A DNA stretch of 23,778 nt from an uncultured Ruminococcus sp. (GCA_947174085.1 CAMWHN010000007.1:1-23778), one strand, 5' to 3'. Shown: positions 7,666-15,169, counted from the stretch's first letter. The notes: generated by a model not told the origin, from the sequence alone. Made by a program: numbers and translations.

Positions 7666-8637
7666 TTATTTTTGTAACCATTCCTTTACCTTCTCAACAA
7701 CCTCCTGTTTCCTTCCAAAATGTAGATAATGCCCACCATCCAGCCGTAGCACCTCACTCTTATCTGTTTCTGTAATAACTTCCCTATGCAGCATTTCCCA
7801 TGTTTCCAGTAGTTCACAGTTATCCCCCGAAACGAACTGTAATACTGGAATTGTTTCAGGGAATTTCATATCTCTTACGGACTCCAGACTATCTTCCATG
7901 TGATTTAACTCATTCATAATATTTTTGTTATATGCAAAATCCATAGACAAAATACGGAACACATCCAACTCCCTTTCTGAATACGGATAAGAGGAATCGG
8001 CATAGATTGCATTTTCCGGGCTTCCAATAGATAATATCCGGGTAATACCCAATACGCTTACTGTTTTCTGGAAGTATGCTGATAGTTTGTTCAGTGTTAC
8101 CATTTTAATCGGTAGCGGCTCTTCATCCGACTGTTTGGGAACAGACGGATCAATTCCTATAAACCCCTGTACTTCCTGTGGATAAGCATTTGCCCAGTAT
8201 AATGAATACAAACCTGAAAGTGAATGCGCCATTAAATAATACTGATCACAGCCTAGCTTTTGCGTGCATTCATGCAGTTCTTCCACAATTACGTTGATTT
8301 CCCGTTCTGTTCCGACTTTATCTGAAAGCCCGTATCCAAACGGTTCTATGGTAATAACCCGAAAATCCTTTGATAGTTCTTCCGCCAGCGGAAGAAATTC
8401 AAGAATTGGTGACGGTGACCCCCAACCGGGCAATAATATAATTGTTGTTTCGTTATCCTCCCCTTTTATATCTACCGTCATATTATTACCATTCACTTCA
8501 ATAACACTTCCATATGCAGCTCCGATCTTAGACTGCTCTGCTATTTTACAGATAAAATTCCAAATTACCAATACTACAATAGCACCCAGTAAAACCACAA
8601 ACACCCATTTCATAATTTTTAAGATCCGTCTTTTCAT
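7666..8637 (-). CDS. Membrane-anchored alpha/beta hydrolase
   Basis: This 323-aa protein has one N-terminal membrane anchor (about 8-30) and an alpha/beta-hydrolase domain: oxyanion loop LLPGWG at 68-73, nucleophile elbow AHSLSG with Ser139, and a likely catalytic His303 in DGGHYLHFG. The acidic residue is probably in the CELLE segment near 270. The anchor and topology suggest an extracytoplasmic esterase, lipase or peptidase-like enzyme; the substrate cannot be told. GGAGG precedes the ATG. It is the last gene of the ECF sigma operon, 27 nt after the 126-aa gene, so it is probably a stress- or surface-response effector under that sigma factor. Confidence 0.8.
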   Translation of the reverse strand: MKRRILKIMKWVFVVLLGAIVVLVIWNFICKIAEQSKIGAAYGSVIEVNGNNMTVDIKGEDNETTIILLPGWGSPSPILEFLPLAEELSKDFRVITIEPFGYGLSDKVGTEREINVIVEELHECTQKLGCDQYYLMAHSLSGLYSLYWANAYPQEVQGFIGIDPSVPKQSDEEPLPIKMVTLNKLSAYFQKTVSVLGITRILSIGSPENAIYADSSYPYSERELDVFRILSMDFAYNKNIMNELNHMEDSLESVRDMKFPETIPVLQFVSGDNCELLETWEMLHREVITETDKSEVLRLDGGHYLHFGRKQEVVEKVKEWLQK

Positions 8638-8664
8638 GTTTACCTCCTTGTAATCTGAAATATG

Positions 8665-9045
8665 TTAAAAGCTGATTGTGCCTCCAGTTACCTGTATGGT
8701 ACTTGAAGATGTATTTGTAACGTAAAATCTGTAATAACCAGTATTAGAAATCTTAAATGACGTATTATGCGAACTTCCTGTTCCGCTATATGTTTGTGTC
8801 TTTGCGCTATTGTTACCGATATATCCCATTTGAACAGAGGCTGATCTATCCAGTTCAACGCTGAAACTTACTTTTGTTCCTCCTGCCACATAGAACATGC
8901 TTCCATCACTGTCCATAAAAGATACCGTATTTCCGCCTTCAATATACGTCTGCGGTAGTCCCATTCTTTTTCCTTGAGATACATCCTCCTTTATAGGAAC
9001 TGTTTTTAAAGTTGGTATTATCTCTTTTTGTTCATTCTCTCTCAT
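8665..9045 (-). CDS. 126-aa beta-rich protein sharing the sensor domain of the upstream gene
   Basis: No signal peptide or membrane span is seen. After a charged N-terminus (1-28) it is all Ser/Thr/Gly/Asn-rich beta-like sequence. Its C-terminal half aligns with the C-terminus of the neighbouring anti-sigma-like protein: MGYIGNN with VGYILNG, and GYYRFYVTNTSSSTIQVTGG with TYYFYLKNCSSDRIIITEG. AGGAGG lies 7 nt before the ATG, which is inside the upstream gene (14-nt overlap), so the two are co-translated. It could be a free form of the sensor domain, competing for the same ligand or binding the sensor. No known family was recognised. Confidence 0.7.
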   Translation of the reverse strand: MRENEQKEIIPTLKTVPIKEDVSQGKRMGLPQTYIEGGNTVSFMDSDGSMFYVAGGTKVSFSVELDRSASVQMGYIGNNSAKTQTYSGTGSSHNTSFKISNTGYYRFYVTNTSSSTIQVTGGTISF

Positions 9046-9793
9046 TATTCATGCCTCCTTGCATTGCGTTGATATTTCCTTCTGTAATAATAATCCTATC
9101 GCTGGAACAGTTCTTCAGATAAAAATAATATGTTCCTTCACACTCTGAACAGAAATCCACACTGTAGAAATTTTGGCTTATCATTTGCAGTTGCTTTAAT
9201 TCCCCATTTAATATATAGCCAACCTCCAAGATACCCGGCTGTGCCAGATCTGTCCCGTCAATCTGCCCTTGTGTGAAATCAAAGTGCAGTATTGTATCTT
9301 CCGCCGCATTCCACCCGTCATTATTGCTTTGGGTAAAAATTATCATTGATCCGTTATCCATATAGCTCTCCGGCAACTTCCCCTCAATATCTACGGGTAT
9401 TTCCACAATGTATTTTGCAACAGGAATATTCTCTTCATATAAATTTTCCACACTAATCAGATCCGTTTGGAAGTCAACAAAGTTATTAAAATGATAAGCA
9501 AAATCTTCTTCTGCCCTATGTCCTATCTGTTGTTGCATTATTGTATCCTTATTACTGCCTATGATTCCGGCAGAACGCAGTAATTCTTTCGCACCCACAG
9601 TCATACTACCAATTACAAGAAATATAAGCAGAACTGCCACATATTGCTTACGTCTATGGACTTTCTTCACAGGATTTACTTTTGAAAATACAATTTCCTT
9701 AATCCTTTTATTATCAGCAGCATATTCAGCTTCCACATTTTCCTCGATTAGTTCAGAAGCATTATCTAACATATCACTTATTCTAATTTTCAT
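9032..9793 (-). CDS. Membrane anti-sigma-like sensor protein
   Basis: This 253-aa protein has a short cytoplasmic N-terminus (1-49), one membrane span (about 50-68) and an extracytoplasmic C-terminus. That topology, together with its start lying inside the end of the ECF sigma gene, points to the cognate anti-sigma factor. No HxxxCxxC zinc motif is visible in the cytoplasmic part, so it is not a classical ZAS type. ATG 9793 is chosen (AGAGGG about 11 nt upstream) over an earlier in-frame Met at 9844 that would overlap the sigma gene more. The C-terminal ~60 residues repeat in the next gene. Confidence 0.7.
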   Translation of the reverse strand: MKIRISDMLDNASELIEENVEAEYAADNKRIKEIVFSKVNPVKKVHRRKQYVAVLLIFLVIGSMTVGAKELLRSAGIIGSNKDTIMQQQIGHRAEEDFAYHFNNFVDFQTDLISVENLYEENIPVAKYIVEIPVDIEGKLPESYMDNGSMIIFTQSNNDGWNAAEDTILHFDFTQGQIDGTDLAQPGILEVGYILNGELKQLQMISQNFYSVDFCSECEGTYYFYLKNCSSDRIIITEGNINAMQGGMNNERE

Positions 9794-10355
9794 TATTGTT
9801 ATAGCCCTCTTTAATAAGAATTTTTTTAAGCATTTCTCTACCACGCCGCAGTCTGGTTTTTACAGTCTGCGGGTTCATTTGAAATTCCCGTGCAATTTCT
9901 TCTATCTTTTTGTACTGATAATAATAGGCAACAAAAATTTTCCAGTCCAAAGGCTTTAGCTGCTTCAAAGTTTTTGCTATGATTCTTTGCTGTTCTCTTT
10001 GAACGATCAATTGCTCTAAGCTGTTATCAACCAGCAAAACATCATCCAGCAACTGCAAATCCTGTCCGTTATTTCTTAACCAATCCTTTGCTTTATTCCT
10101 TGCAATGACTGCTATGTATGCCTTAATACTGCTGTATTTTTTATAATTGATCCTTTCTGCTGTCTGCCATAATGCGATAAATGTGTCTGCAACCACCTCC
10201 TCAATATCTTCCTTTGTTCCCTTTGAGCTAATCAGGCTTCCGACGATTTTGACAATATAGGCACTATATATATCTATTATTTTCTCAAATGCTTTTTCAT
10301 CTCCATTCTGCAGCTTTTTTAATAGTCTTCTCTCGTCCATTCGCCCAAATCCCAT
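9783..10355 (-). CDS. ECF-type RNA polymerase sigma factor
   Basis: This 190-aa protein has sigma region 2 at about 18-96 (EEVVADTFIALWQ, then KAYIAVIARNKAKDWLR) and region 4 at about 117-180 (LKQLKPLDWKIFVAYYYQ, helix-turn-helix IEEIAREFQMNPQTVKTRLRRGREML). It should direct polymerase to promoters such as the TGAAACC-N16-CGTATT element 19 bp upstream of its own start, that is, autoregulation. It is released on stimulus by the membrane protein encoded next. An internal Met at 10340 (MDERR) is an alternative start. The operon lacks a LytTR box, so it is an independent regulatory unit inserted between agrD and the peptide operon. Confidence 0.88.
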   Translation of the reverse strand: MGFGRMDERRLLKKLQNGDEKAFEKIIDIYSAYIVKIVGSLISSKGTKEDIEEVVADTFIALWQTAERINYKKYSSIKAYIAVIARNKAKDWLRNNGQDLQLLDDVLLVDNSLEQLIVQREQQRIIAKTLKQLKPLDWKIFVAYYYQYKKIEEIAREFQMNPQTVKTRLRRGREMLKKILIKEGYNNNEN

Positions 10356-10373
10356 CTGCCCAAATTTCCTATC

Positions 10374-10402
10374 AATACGTCATTGGGAAGAATTTGGTTT
10401 CA
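10374..10402 (-). promoter_or_regulatory. ECF-sigma promoter, probably autoregulated
   Basis: On the minus strand TGAAACC (10402-10396), a spacer of exactly 16 nt, and CGTATT (10379-10374) match the common ECF promoter pattern (TGAAAC, N16, CGTA). It lies between the agrBD terminator and the sigma start codon. Confidence 0.75.
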
Positions 10403-10416
10403 TTTTTTTGTAACAA

Positions 10417-10449
10417 AAAAGAGATACTGCACCTTGCAATATCTCTTTT
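10417..10449 (-). terminator. Terminator of agrBD
   Basis: AAAAGAGATATTGCA pairs with TGCAGTATCTCTTTT apart from one mismatch and is followed on the minus strand by T residues. It lies 94 nt after the agrD stop and 15 bp before the ECF -35. Confidence 0.85.
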
Positions 10450-10542
10450 CAAAACCAATCTGCTTATGTTCTGTTTCGCTGAGCCTGACAGTTCTCGACA
10501 AAGAAACTCTCGTTGAATATCCAAGAGCTTCCCTCGCTGCCC

Positions 10543-10707
10543 TTATAAGCTGCTGTTTTCTTTTTTTACATTCTTTGGTCTTTTCGGCTGATGAAATAAT
10601 CCCGCACAAATCGGAGGCCAGTCATAACAATTCTTTTCGACCTCGTTCCGGGCAATTCTTTCCACTGCCTTTAAAACTGTGTTATTGATTTTCTCTGTTT
10701 TCTTCAT
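10543..10707 (-). CDS. agrD: AgrD, cyclic thiolactone autoinducer precursor
   Basis: This is a 54-aa peptide. It has a charged, amphipathic N-terminal leader (1-25), a core around NCYDWPPICAGLF (26-38), then the tail HQPKRPKNVKK. The pattern CxxxF followed by xQPKxP is that of clostridial AgrD proteins: AgrB cuts after Phe38 and Cys34 forms a five-residue thiolactone ring, CAGLF. The N-terminal extent of the mature signal is unknown; a second Cys (Cys27) lies before the ring, which is less usual. The ATG overlaps the agrB stop (ATGA), with AGGAGG 10 nt upstream inside agrB. A longer frame to 10854 exists but is only agrB in another frame. Confidence 0.9.
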   Translation of the reverse strand: MKKTEKINNTVLKAVERIARNEVEKNCYDWPPICAGLFHQPKRPKNVKKENSSL

Positions 10708-11288
10708 TTTACTTTTACCTCCTGTTTTATAACTTTTGCTACACATAGTAAGGATGCACATAATATGACAGCCAATGACATATAACTTACATACAGCGCA
10801 TTGATTTTCAACGCAATCAATACTGCAATCACAGATGTTTCCATTAAGACGCATAACCTGGCTACTTTCTTTGACTCCAGCAGCTCGTCTTTATCCATAT
10901 CCATATTAGGATGATTGACAGTTCCTATAACCTCAATTACAAGTACCGCAAAGGACAACATTACATACATGGTAACCGGATTTTCAGAAAGAACAACAGC
11001 CGCTTGTATAATTGCAATGTAAATTATGACAGTCATGAGATAGCATTGCCAAAATTTGTCTGCATGATACCCCCCAGTCCGTTTTCTCAGTGAAAGAAAA
11101 AACACCAGAAAACAAATCGTTTGTATAAACTGATTAAAAACCAGCCCGATCAACAATATAGTTCCGACTGTTATGATATGCTCTGCCATAGTAATCAAGG
11201 CATACTCATAATGTTCCCTATCAGCTTTGTCTATCATTTTTTTAGATTCCATTTGGCTTACCAAGTTTAATGCCATCTTTTCTATCAT
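10704..11288 (-). CDS. agrB: AgrB, autoinducer-processing membrane peptidase
   Basis: This 194-aa protein has about five or six membrane spans and the conserved catalytic pair His75 and Cys82 in RKRTGGYHADKFWQCYL, the hallmark of AgrB cysteine endopeptidases. It cuts AgrD after the core Phe and forms the thiolactone; another transporter or protease would complete export. It overlaps agrD by four bases. It is preceded by box site 3, so agrBD has its own promoter separate from the kinase/regulator operon. Confidence 0.92.
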   Translation of the reverse strand: MIEKMALNLVSQMESKKMIDKADREHYEYALITMAEHIITVGTILLIGLVFNQFIQTICFLVFFLSLRKRTGGYHADKFWQCYLMTVIIYIAIIQAAVVLSENPVTMYVMLSFAVLVIEVIGTVNHPNMDMDKDELLESKKVARLCVLMETSVIAVLIALKINALYVSYMSLAVILCASLLCVAKVIKQEVKVK

Positions 11289-11340
11289 ACTTCATGCACC
11301 TCCTTCCTAAACATCAAGTATAAAGAAATACTGGAACAAA

Positions 11341-11386
11341 ACAATATCCTTTGCAGAAAATATATAGTCCAGAGCAGAAAGTGACC
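11341..11386 (-). promoter_or_regulatory. Degenerate LytTR-type promoter, site 3 (agrBD)
   Basis: TTGCAGAAAATAT (11351) and GAGCAGAAAGTGACC (11372) are repeats with a 21-bp period. On the minus strand TATTGT (11346-11341) follows CTGCA after 5 bp. The proximal copy has lost the GAC end, so it may respond less strongly than the others. Confidence 0.65.
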
Positions 11387-11409
11387 ATAAAAAGGTCAAA
11401 ATCTATTTT

Positions 11410-12708
11410 TCAGGCAGGAATAATGATTGAAAAATAAAATTCATTTTTTCTGTCCTCAATAATATATGAGCCATCATACTTCTCAATAACCTTTATAATA
11501 TTTTTAATTCCTATTCCATGCTCTTCTGCCCTTGAAATTTTAGAAGATTTTATTTCCCCATTCTCATAACATATTGGATGGTTGAATGTATTTTTTACAG
11601 CGATTATTACCATATCATCTTCATTAACAAATTTCAGTTTTATTATCCTTTTATCATCACATTTCTCACAGGCTTCTATCGCATTGTTCAACAGATTAGA
11701 CAGGATTGTAACCACATCCTCATCTTTCATCCTTATCTGCGAAAGATCATTTATCCGGAACACAAAAACAATTCCCTTCGCTTCGGCTTCCTGATATTTT
11801 GTATTTAATATCGCATTAACAATTACATTATTTGTATTGATAGCATCCAGTTCTTTATCTAAATGACCATAAATTTCTTTTACATATTTCTCTAATTCCG
11901 GATATTTCTTGTTTCCTAACAGTGATTCAATACATATAATCTGATTTTTGTATTCATGAGTTTTTCTTTTTTGACTGTCAAAATTTTCTGATATAGACCG
12001 ATACATATCTGTCTGATTTTTTACTTGAATCTGAAAAATTTCATTTTCATGCAGTTTTGATTCTCTTTCTATAATGTCATTGATCAGATAAAACTCCACG
12101 ATATTCATTCCTACCATTCCAAATGCAGTAATGAATAAAAGATATAGCTGCTTCGTTGTTTCCACATATCCAAAAGCCAAAAACAAAGCTACCATAATTA
12201 TTGTAAAAATAGGGAAAAACAGGAATTTAAGCCACTCTGACTCCACAAGCATTTCCGTTGATTTTTTCCCAAACTTTTTCTTAATGATAAGAACACAAAA
12301 ATAAAGAATCATTTTTCCGAGTAGGACAACCAAAACACTTTCCAACACATATATCAGATCTGTTGTTTCACCGCTTGAAGCCAATCCACTATAATAAATC
12401 AGAAATGCTATATAATCTGCTGCCAACAATAAGCCTTGATATAGAACAGCCAGTATCAATGACTTCTTTATACTGATTTTCACATGCCAAAACATAAAAG
12501 CGGCAAATAATATAATAATTGCAATTTGTTTTAAGGCAAAGATATTTTCCAAGACCTTTGCAGCGCTAAACACACTACCAACTAAAAGTAACAACTGCAC
12601 TGCATTGATCCAGCCTTTATAGCGTACTTTTCCAAATATCTCAAAAAATATCTTGCAGCAAAAAACCTCAAATACTATCATCAACACACTTGGTAATGAA
12701 TCAAACAT
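11410..12708 (-). CDS. AgrC-like GHKL histidine kinase (autoinducer receptor)
   Basis: This 432-aa protein has six or so membrane spans over residues 1-210, then a coiled linker, phospho-acceptor His251 (KTHEYKNQ), N-box NLLNNAIEAC (338-347) and G-box HGIGIKNI (397-404). This is the AgrC/GHKL layout, in which the membrane part binds the cyclic peptide. The ATG follows the regulator's TAG with no gap and uses GGAGAAG inside that gene, so the pair is coupled. Its position next to agrB and agrD makes the CAGLF peptide the likely ligand. No clear terminator is visible before agrB, so some read-through is possible. Confidence 0.88.
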   Translation of the reverse strand: MFDSLPSVLMIVFEVFCCKIFFEIFGKVRYKGWINAVQLLLLVGSVFSAAKVLENIFALKQIAIIILFAAFMFWHVKISIKKSLILAVLYQGLLLAADYIAFLIYYSGLASSGETTDLIYVLESVLVVLLGKMILYFCVLIIKKKFGKKSTEMLVESEWLKFLFFPIFTIIMVALFLAFGYVETTKQLYLLFITAFGMVGMNIVEFYLINDIIERESKLHENEIFQIQVKNQTDMYRSISENFDSQKRKTHEYKNQIICIESLLGNKKYPELEKYVKEIYGHLDKELDAINTNNVIVNAILNTKYQEAEAKGIVFVFRINDLSQIRMKDEDVVTILSNLLNNAIEACEKCDDKRIIKLKFVNEDDMVIIAVKNTFNHPICYENGEIKSSKISRAEEHGIGIKNIIKVIEKYDGSYIIEDRKNEFYFSIIIPA

Positions 12709-13434
12709 CTAAACTTCTCCTCGATATGCAATAAATTTATCTTTAACGTATGTATATCTGGCTTTCGGAATAATCAAGGCAGTTCCGTCCGTTAATACTG
12801 CCTGATACCTATCAACACTCATTAAATATTTCAAATTCACAAGATAACTTTGATGTATTCTAACAAAGTCATTATCCTGCAAATCGGCTTCCAGATTATT
12901 CAAAGTATCATATATGGTGTAAATCTTCATTTTATCTTCCTGAACATGAAACTCCAGTTTATGCAGTCTGCTTTCCACATATAATAATCTTTCCAATGCG
13001 ATCTCTTTGACGCCCTCGTTAAAATTGAACTTTTTGGTAACAACCGTATAATTCATTTTTTCCATAATTGCATTGATACACTCATCAATCGCACCTTTAA
13101 AATTATTACCACCTTTCAATAAATATCGTAAAGCATCCACCTTATAACCTTCCAACGTATAATTTACAAACGCCGTCACAAAAATGATAAATGCCTCCTT
13201 GCTCACTTCCCGGATTTTCTTAGCTGTCATAATGCCATCGACTTCATCCATGTTAATATCCAAAAATATAATAGAATATTGGAGCATACCTATACCCAAT
13301 GATATAAACTTTACTCCAGAGCTAAATGTATCTATTTCAAAAACAAGTCCTTTTCTCAGCATACAATCAGATATAATGTTCTTTAACTCTTCTGTAAAAT
13401 GGTTTTCATCATCACATATAGCGATTTTAAACAT
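12709..13434 (-). CDS. AgrA-like LytTR response regulator
   Basis: This 241-aa protein has a receiver domain (1-120; acidic pocket Asp8/Asp9, phospho-acceptor Asp59 in IIFLDINMDEVDG) and a LytTR DNA-binding domain (about 135-235; YVESRLHKLEFH, FVRIHQSYLVNL, IPKARYTYVKDKF). ATG 13434 is chosen because GGAAAGGAGGGG lies just upstream; a longer frame to 13515 lacks support. LytTR proteins bind paired ~9-bp direct repeats about 21 bp apart next to -35 regions, which is what all nine boxes here look like. The gene has a triple box in its own promoter, suggesting positive feedback. Confidence 0.9.
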   Translation of the reverse strand: MFKIAICDDENHFTEELKNIISDCMLRKGLVFEIDTFSSGVKFISLGIGMLQYSIIFLDINMDEVDGIMTAKKIREVSKEAFIIFVTAFVNYTLEGYKVDALRYLLKGGNNFKGAIDECINAIMEKMNYTVVTKKFNFNEGVKEIALERLLYVESRLHKLEFHVQEDKMKIYTIYDTLNNLEADLQDNDFVRIHQSYLVNLKYLMSVDRYQAVLTDGTALIIPKARYTYVKDKFIAYRGEV

Positions 13435-13629
13435 CCGTTCCCCTCCTTTCCGGAAACAACATAATTGCTGCCAATGTTGCATACTTTCTATTATATTTCG
13501 GCAAATTTGTGGCAAACTTTATTTCTATCATACAAAGGCAGTATATAGGAATTTCTATATCTAAAACCGCTAAATGTCACACTCTCACAAGTAAAATGAT
13601 AAGTATCTTTCACAGGTTCGTCAATATGA
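13435..13629 (-). other. Leader of the kinase/regulator operon
   Basis: About 190 nt between promoter site 4 and the regulator start. Apart from the ribosome binding site no gene, repeat or strong hairpin is visible. Confidence 0.5.
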
Positions 13630-13680
13630 TTGCAGAAAACGACCATTTTTTTGCAGAAAATGACCATACATTGCAGATTA
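13630..13680 (-). promoter_or_regulatory. Triple LytTR-type promoter, site 4 (regulator operon)
   Basis: Copies start at 13630, 13651 and 13671 with periods of 21 and 20 bp; the third keeps only TTGCAGA. On the minus strand TATTGA lies 4 bp after the proximal copy and may serve as -10. It is the only site with a third repeat. Confidence 0.75.
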
Positions 13681-13701
13681 TGTCTGTAAATGTCATATAA
13701 A

Positions 13702-13721
13702 CAGCCGCCATATAGGAACTG
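13702..13721 (-). terminator. Possible terminator of the XRE gene
   Basis: On the minus strand CAGTTCC pairs with GGCGGCTG, with G-U pairs and one bulge, followed by TTTATATG. It is weak, but it lies at the right place between the XRE gene and the triple box. Confidence 0.4.
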
Positions 13722-13749
13722 CTTCTAATATGTATACCAATCCAATTAT

Positions 13750-13989
13750 TCATTCTTCTTTAAAAATTTCCTCATACGATGTATTCAATACTTCTTTCAT
13801 TGCTTTAAGCTGAGTCGCTTTAATATGCTGTATTCCTCTTTCTATCTTTACCAAAGTTTCCCTTGTAATTTGCACATTTTTTAGCTGCATCAATGCAACC
13901 AATTCTGTCTGCCCTATATTCTGCTCTTTTCTGATGCGCCGAATATTCTTTCCTAACTGAATGCTATCCTGTTTTATTTTTTGTTCCAT
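13750..13989 (-). CDS. XRE/Cro-CI-type DNA-binding protein
   Basis: This 79-aa protein is a single helix-turn-helix domain: LGKNIRRIRKEQNIGQTELVALM, then VQITRETLVKIERGIQHIKATQLKAMKEVL. That is the standard XRE layout with no extra domain. It is divergent from the alpha-CTD-like gene, and the shared upstream region holds two similar 16-bp elements (14006-14021 and 14059-14074), so it probably represses itself and that neighbour. AGGTG precedes the ATG. It is not linked to a LytTR box. Confidence 0.85.
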   Translation of the reverse strand: MEQKIKQDSIQLGKNIRRIRKEQNIGQTELVALMQLKNVQITRETLVKIERGIQHIKATQLKAMKEVLNTSYEEIFKEE

Positions 13990-14005
13990 TATGCACCTAC
14001 ATTCT

Positions 14006-14074
14006 GAACCAGTTTTAGTCCTTTTTTCTTTATTTTATGTAGAAAAGGTGCTATAATGGGACTTGTTTCAGTCC
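14006..14074. promoter_or_regulatory. Divergent promoter region with two operator-like elements
   Basis: On the plus strand an extended -10, TGCTATAAT (TATAAT at 14052-14057), drives the 254-aa gene. GAACCAGTTTTAGTCC at 14006-14021 and GGACTTGTTTCAGTCC at 14059-14074 match at 11 of 16 bases; the second is a GGACT/AGTCC dyad at the expected transcription start. They are natural candidates for XRE operators. Confidence 0.55.
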
Positions 14075-14098
14075 ACTTTATATACAAAGGAGCAAAAT

Positions 14099-14863
14099 AT
14101 GGATACAAAAATTCAAGACCTGAACATTTCCCCCACTGTAAAATCAGCCTTACTAAGCACAGGTTTTACCAAAATTTCAGACCTTGTAGGACATAACTAT
14201 ATAACATTGGCAAAAATATTCCCTAAAAACTGTCTTGTTGAACCCATTGTCACCGAACTTAATCCTTTGGGCTATCTGCTGCCTCCAGAAAACGAAATAT
14301 CAGTCTATGACATTCCTATGTCAAGCAGGCTGCAAAATACCCTTATAAGGAACAATGTGATGTACCTGTCACAGCTATCTACGATTCCCAAAGAAGAAAT
14401 CCTTCAATTTCGGAATCTTGGCGATAAAACCATAACGGAACTTGAACAAATTTGTCAGGAGCATAATATACAGATAAGAACACTTTCTTCCCTCAAAGAA
14501 ACATTCGATAAATATCAATTCCCGGCAAAAATATACCCCATGTTCTTTAAAAATGGTATCTCATGTATAAGCGATTTTAACCACAAGACCTCCAATGACA
14601 TATATACCATATGCGAGCAGGATTACACCCTTACCATGAAAGCATATTTTATCTTCAAAAAAAAAGGTATTACACTTGATGACTGGCACGATAAATACAT
14701 CTTTGAAATTCTTCCCATGCGGAAAGCTGATCTGTTATGGAAGAAACATAATGTCAGCACAGTTTCTCAGTTCTCAGATCTAACCGAACAGCAGCTCAAG
14801 GAAATAACCTCTGACATTCCTGCTGTATCAAAAATATTGGATGCATTTCTAACCCAATCTTAA
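14099..14863 (+). CDS. Protein of tandem alpha-CTD-like helix-hairpin-helix units
   Basis: This is the only plus-strand gene, 254 aa. Residues 67-122 match the RNA polymerase alpha C-terminal domain pattern (IPMSSRLQNTLIRNNVMYLSQL, then RNLGDKTITELEQ). The stretches at about 4-58, 125-190 and 200-252 look like weaker copies of the same unit (short helix, turn, then SDL or SQF), so the protein may be four such units in a row. There is no alpha N-terminal domain, so it is not rpoA. It could contact DNA or polymerase as an adaptor; this is inference. ATG 14099 follows AAAGGAG; an upstream in-frame Met at 14063 falls within the promoter dyad and is rejected. Confidence 0.75.
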   Translation: MDTKIQDLNISPTVKSALLSTGFTKISDLVGHNYITLAKIFPKNCLVEPIVTELNPLGYLLPPENEISVYDIPMSSRLQNTLIRNNVMYLSQLSTIPKEEILQFRNLGDKTITELEQICQEHNIQIRTLSSLKETFDKYQFPAKIYPMFFKNGISCISDFNHKTSNDIYTICEQDYTLTMKAYFIFKKKGITLDDWHDKYIFEILPMRKADLLWKKHNVSTVSQFSDLTEQQLKEITSDIPAVSKILDAFLTQS

Positions 14864-14883
14864 TTATATTATTGAATTAGCAC

Positions 14884-14927
14884 GAAAAAGGCGCATAGAA
14901 AACACTATACGCCCTATTCGTCTTTTT
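14884..14927. terminator. Hairpin between convergent genes
   Basis: GGCGCATAG and CTATACGCC form an imperfect stem, with GAAAAAG and CTTTTTC outside it. It ends the plus-strand 254-aa gene and faces the XRE fragment on the other strand. Confidence 0.55.
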
Positions 14928-14936
14928 CACTTGCTA

Positions 14937-15128
14937 TCAGAGCTTGTCCAAACCAAATGACATTTCTTCAAGCATATGTAATAAATATTCCTTCTGCTTT
15001 CCGCTTTTATTGTTTAAGATATTCAGAATACGTTCTGTTATGGGGATTTGATTTAGATTTTCATACATGAGATATGATAGGGGAACGTCCAATGCTTCTG
15101 CTATTCTCATAAAGTTTTCTGACAGCAT
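14937..15128 (-). pseudogene. Broken XRE regulator, C-terminal half only
   Basis: The frame from 15128 reads MLSENFMRIAEALDVPLSYLM and on to a charged end (NKSGKQKEYLLHMLEEM). This is the part that follows the helix-turn-helix in XRE proteins of about 110 aa. The DNA-binding half is missing: upstream the frame (to 15206) turns hydrophobic and unrelated, and runs into a hairpin and a promoter. An internal deletion of an older phage-type or element-type regulator is the simplest account. It is probably not functional. Confidence 0.65.
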
Positions 15129-15169
15129 TAATATGAAATTAATATCAAAGAACCTAATAACTACTAAAG

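Noticed and set aside
10400..10609. 69-codon minus-strand frame downstream of agrD
   Set aside because: It overlaps the end of agrD in another frame and runs through the agrBD terminator; no ribosome binding site.
10543..10854. 103-aa version of AgrD
   Set aside because: The first half is agrB read in another frame; the real start is ATG 10707 with AGGAGG and ATGA overlap.
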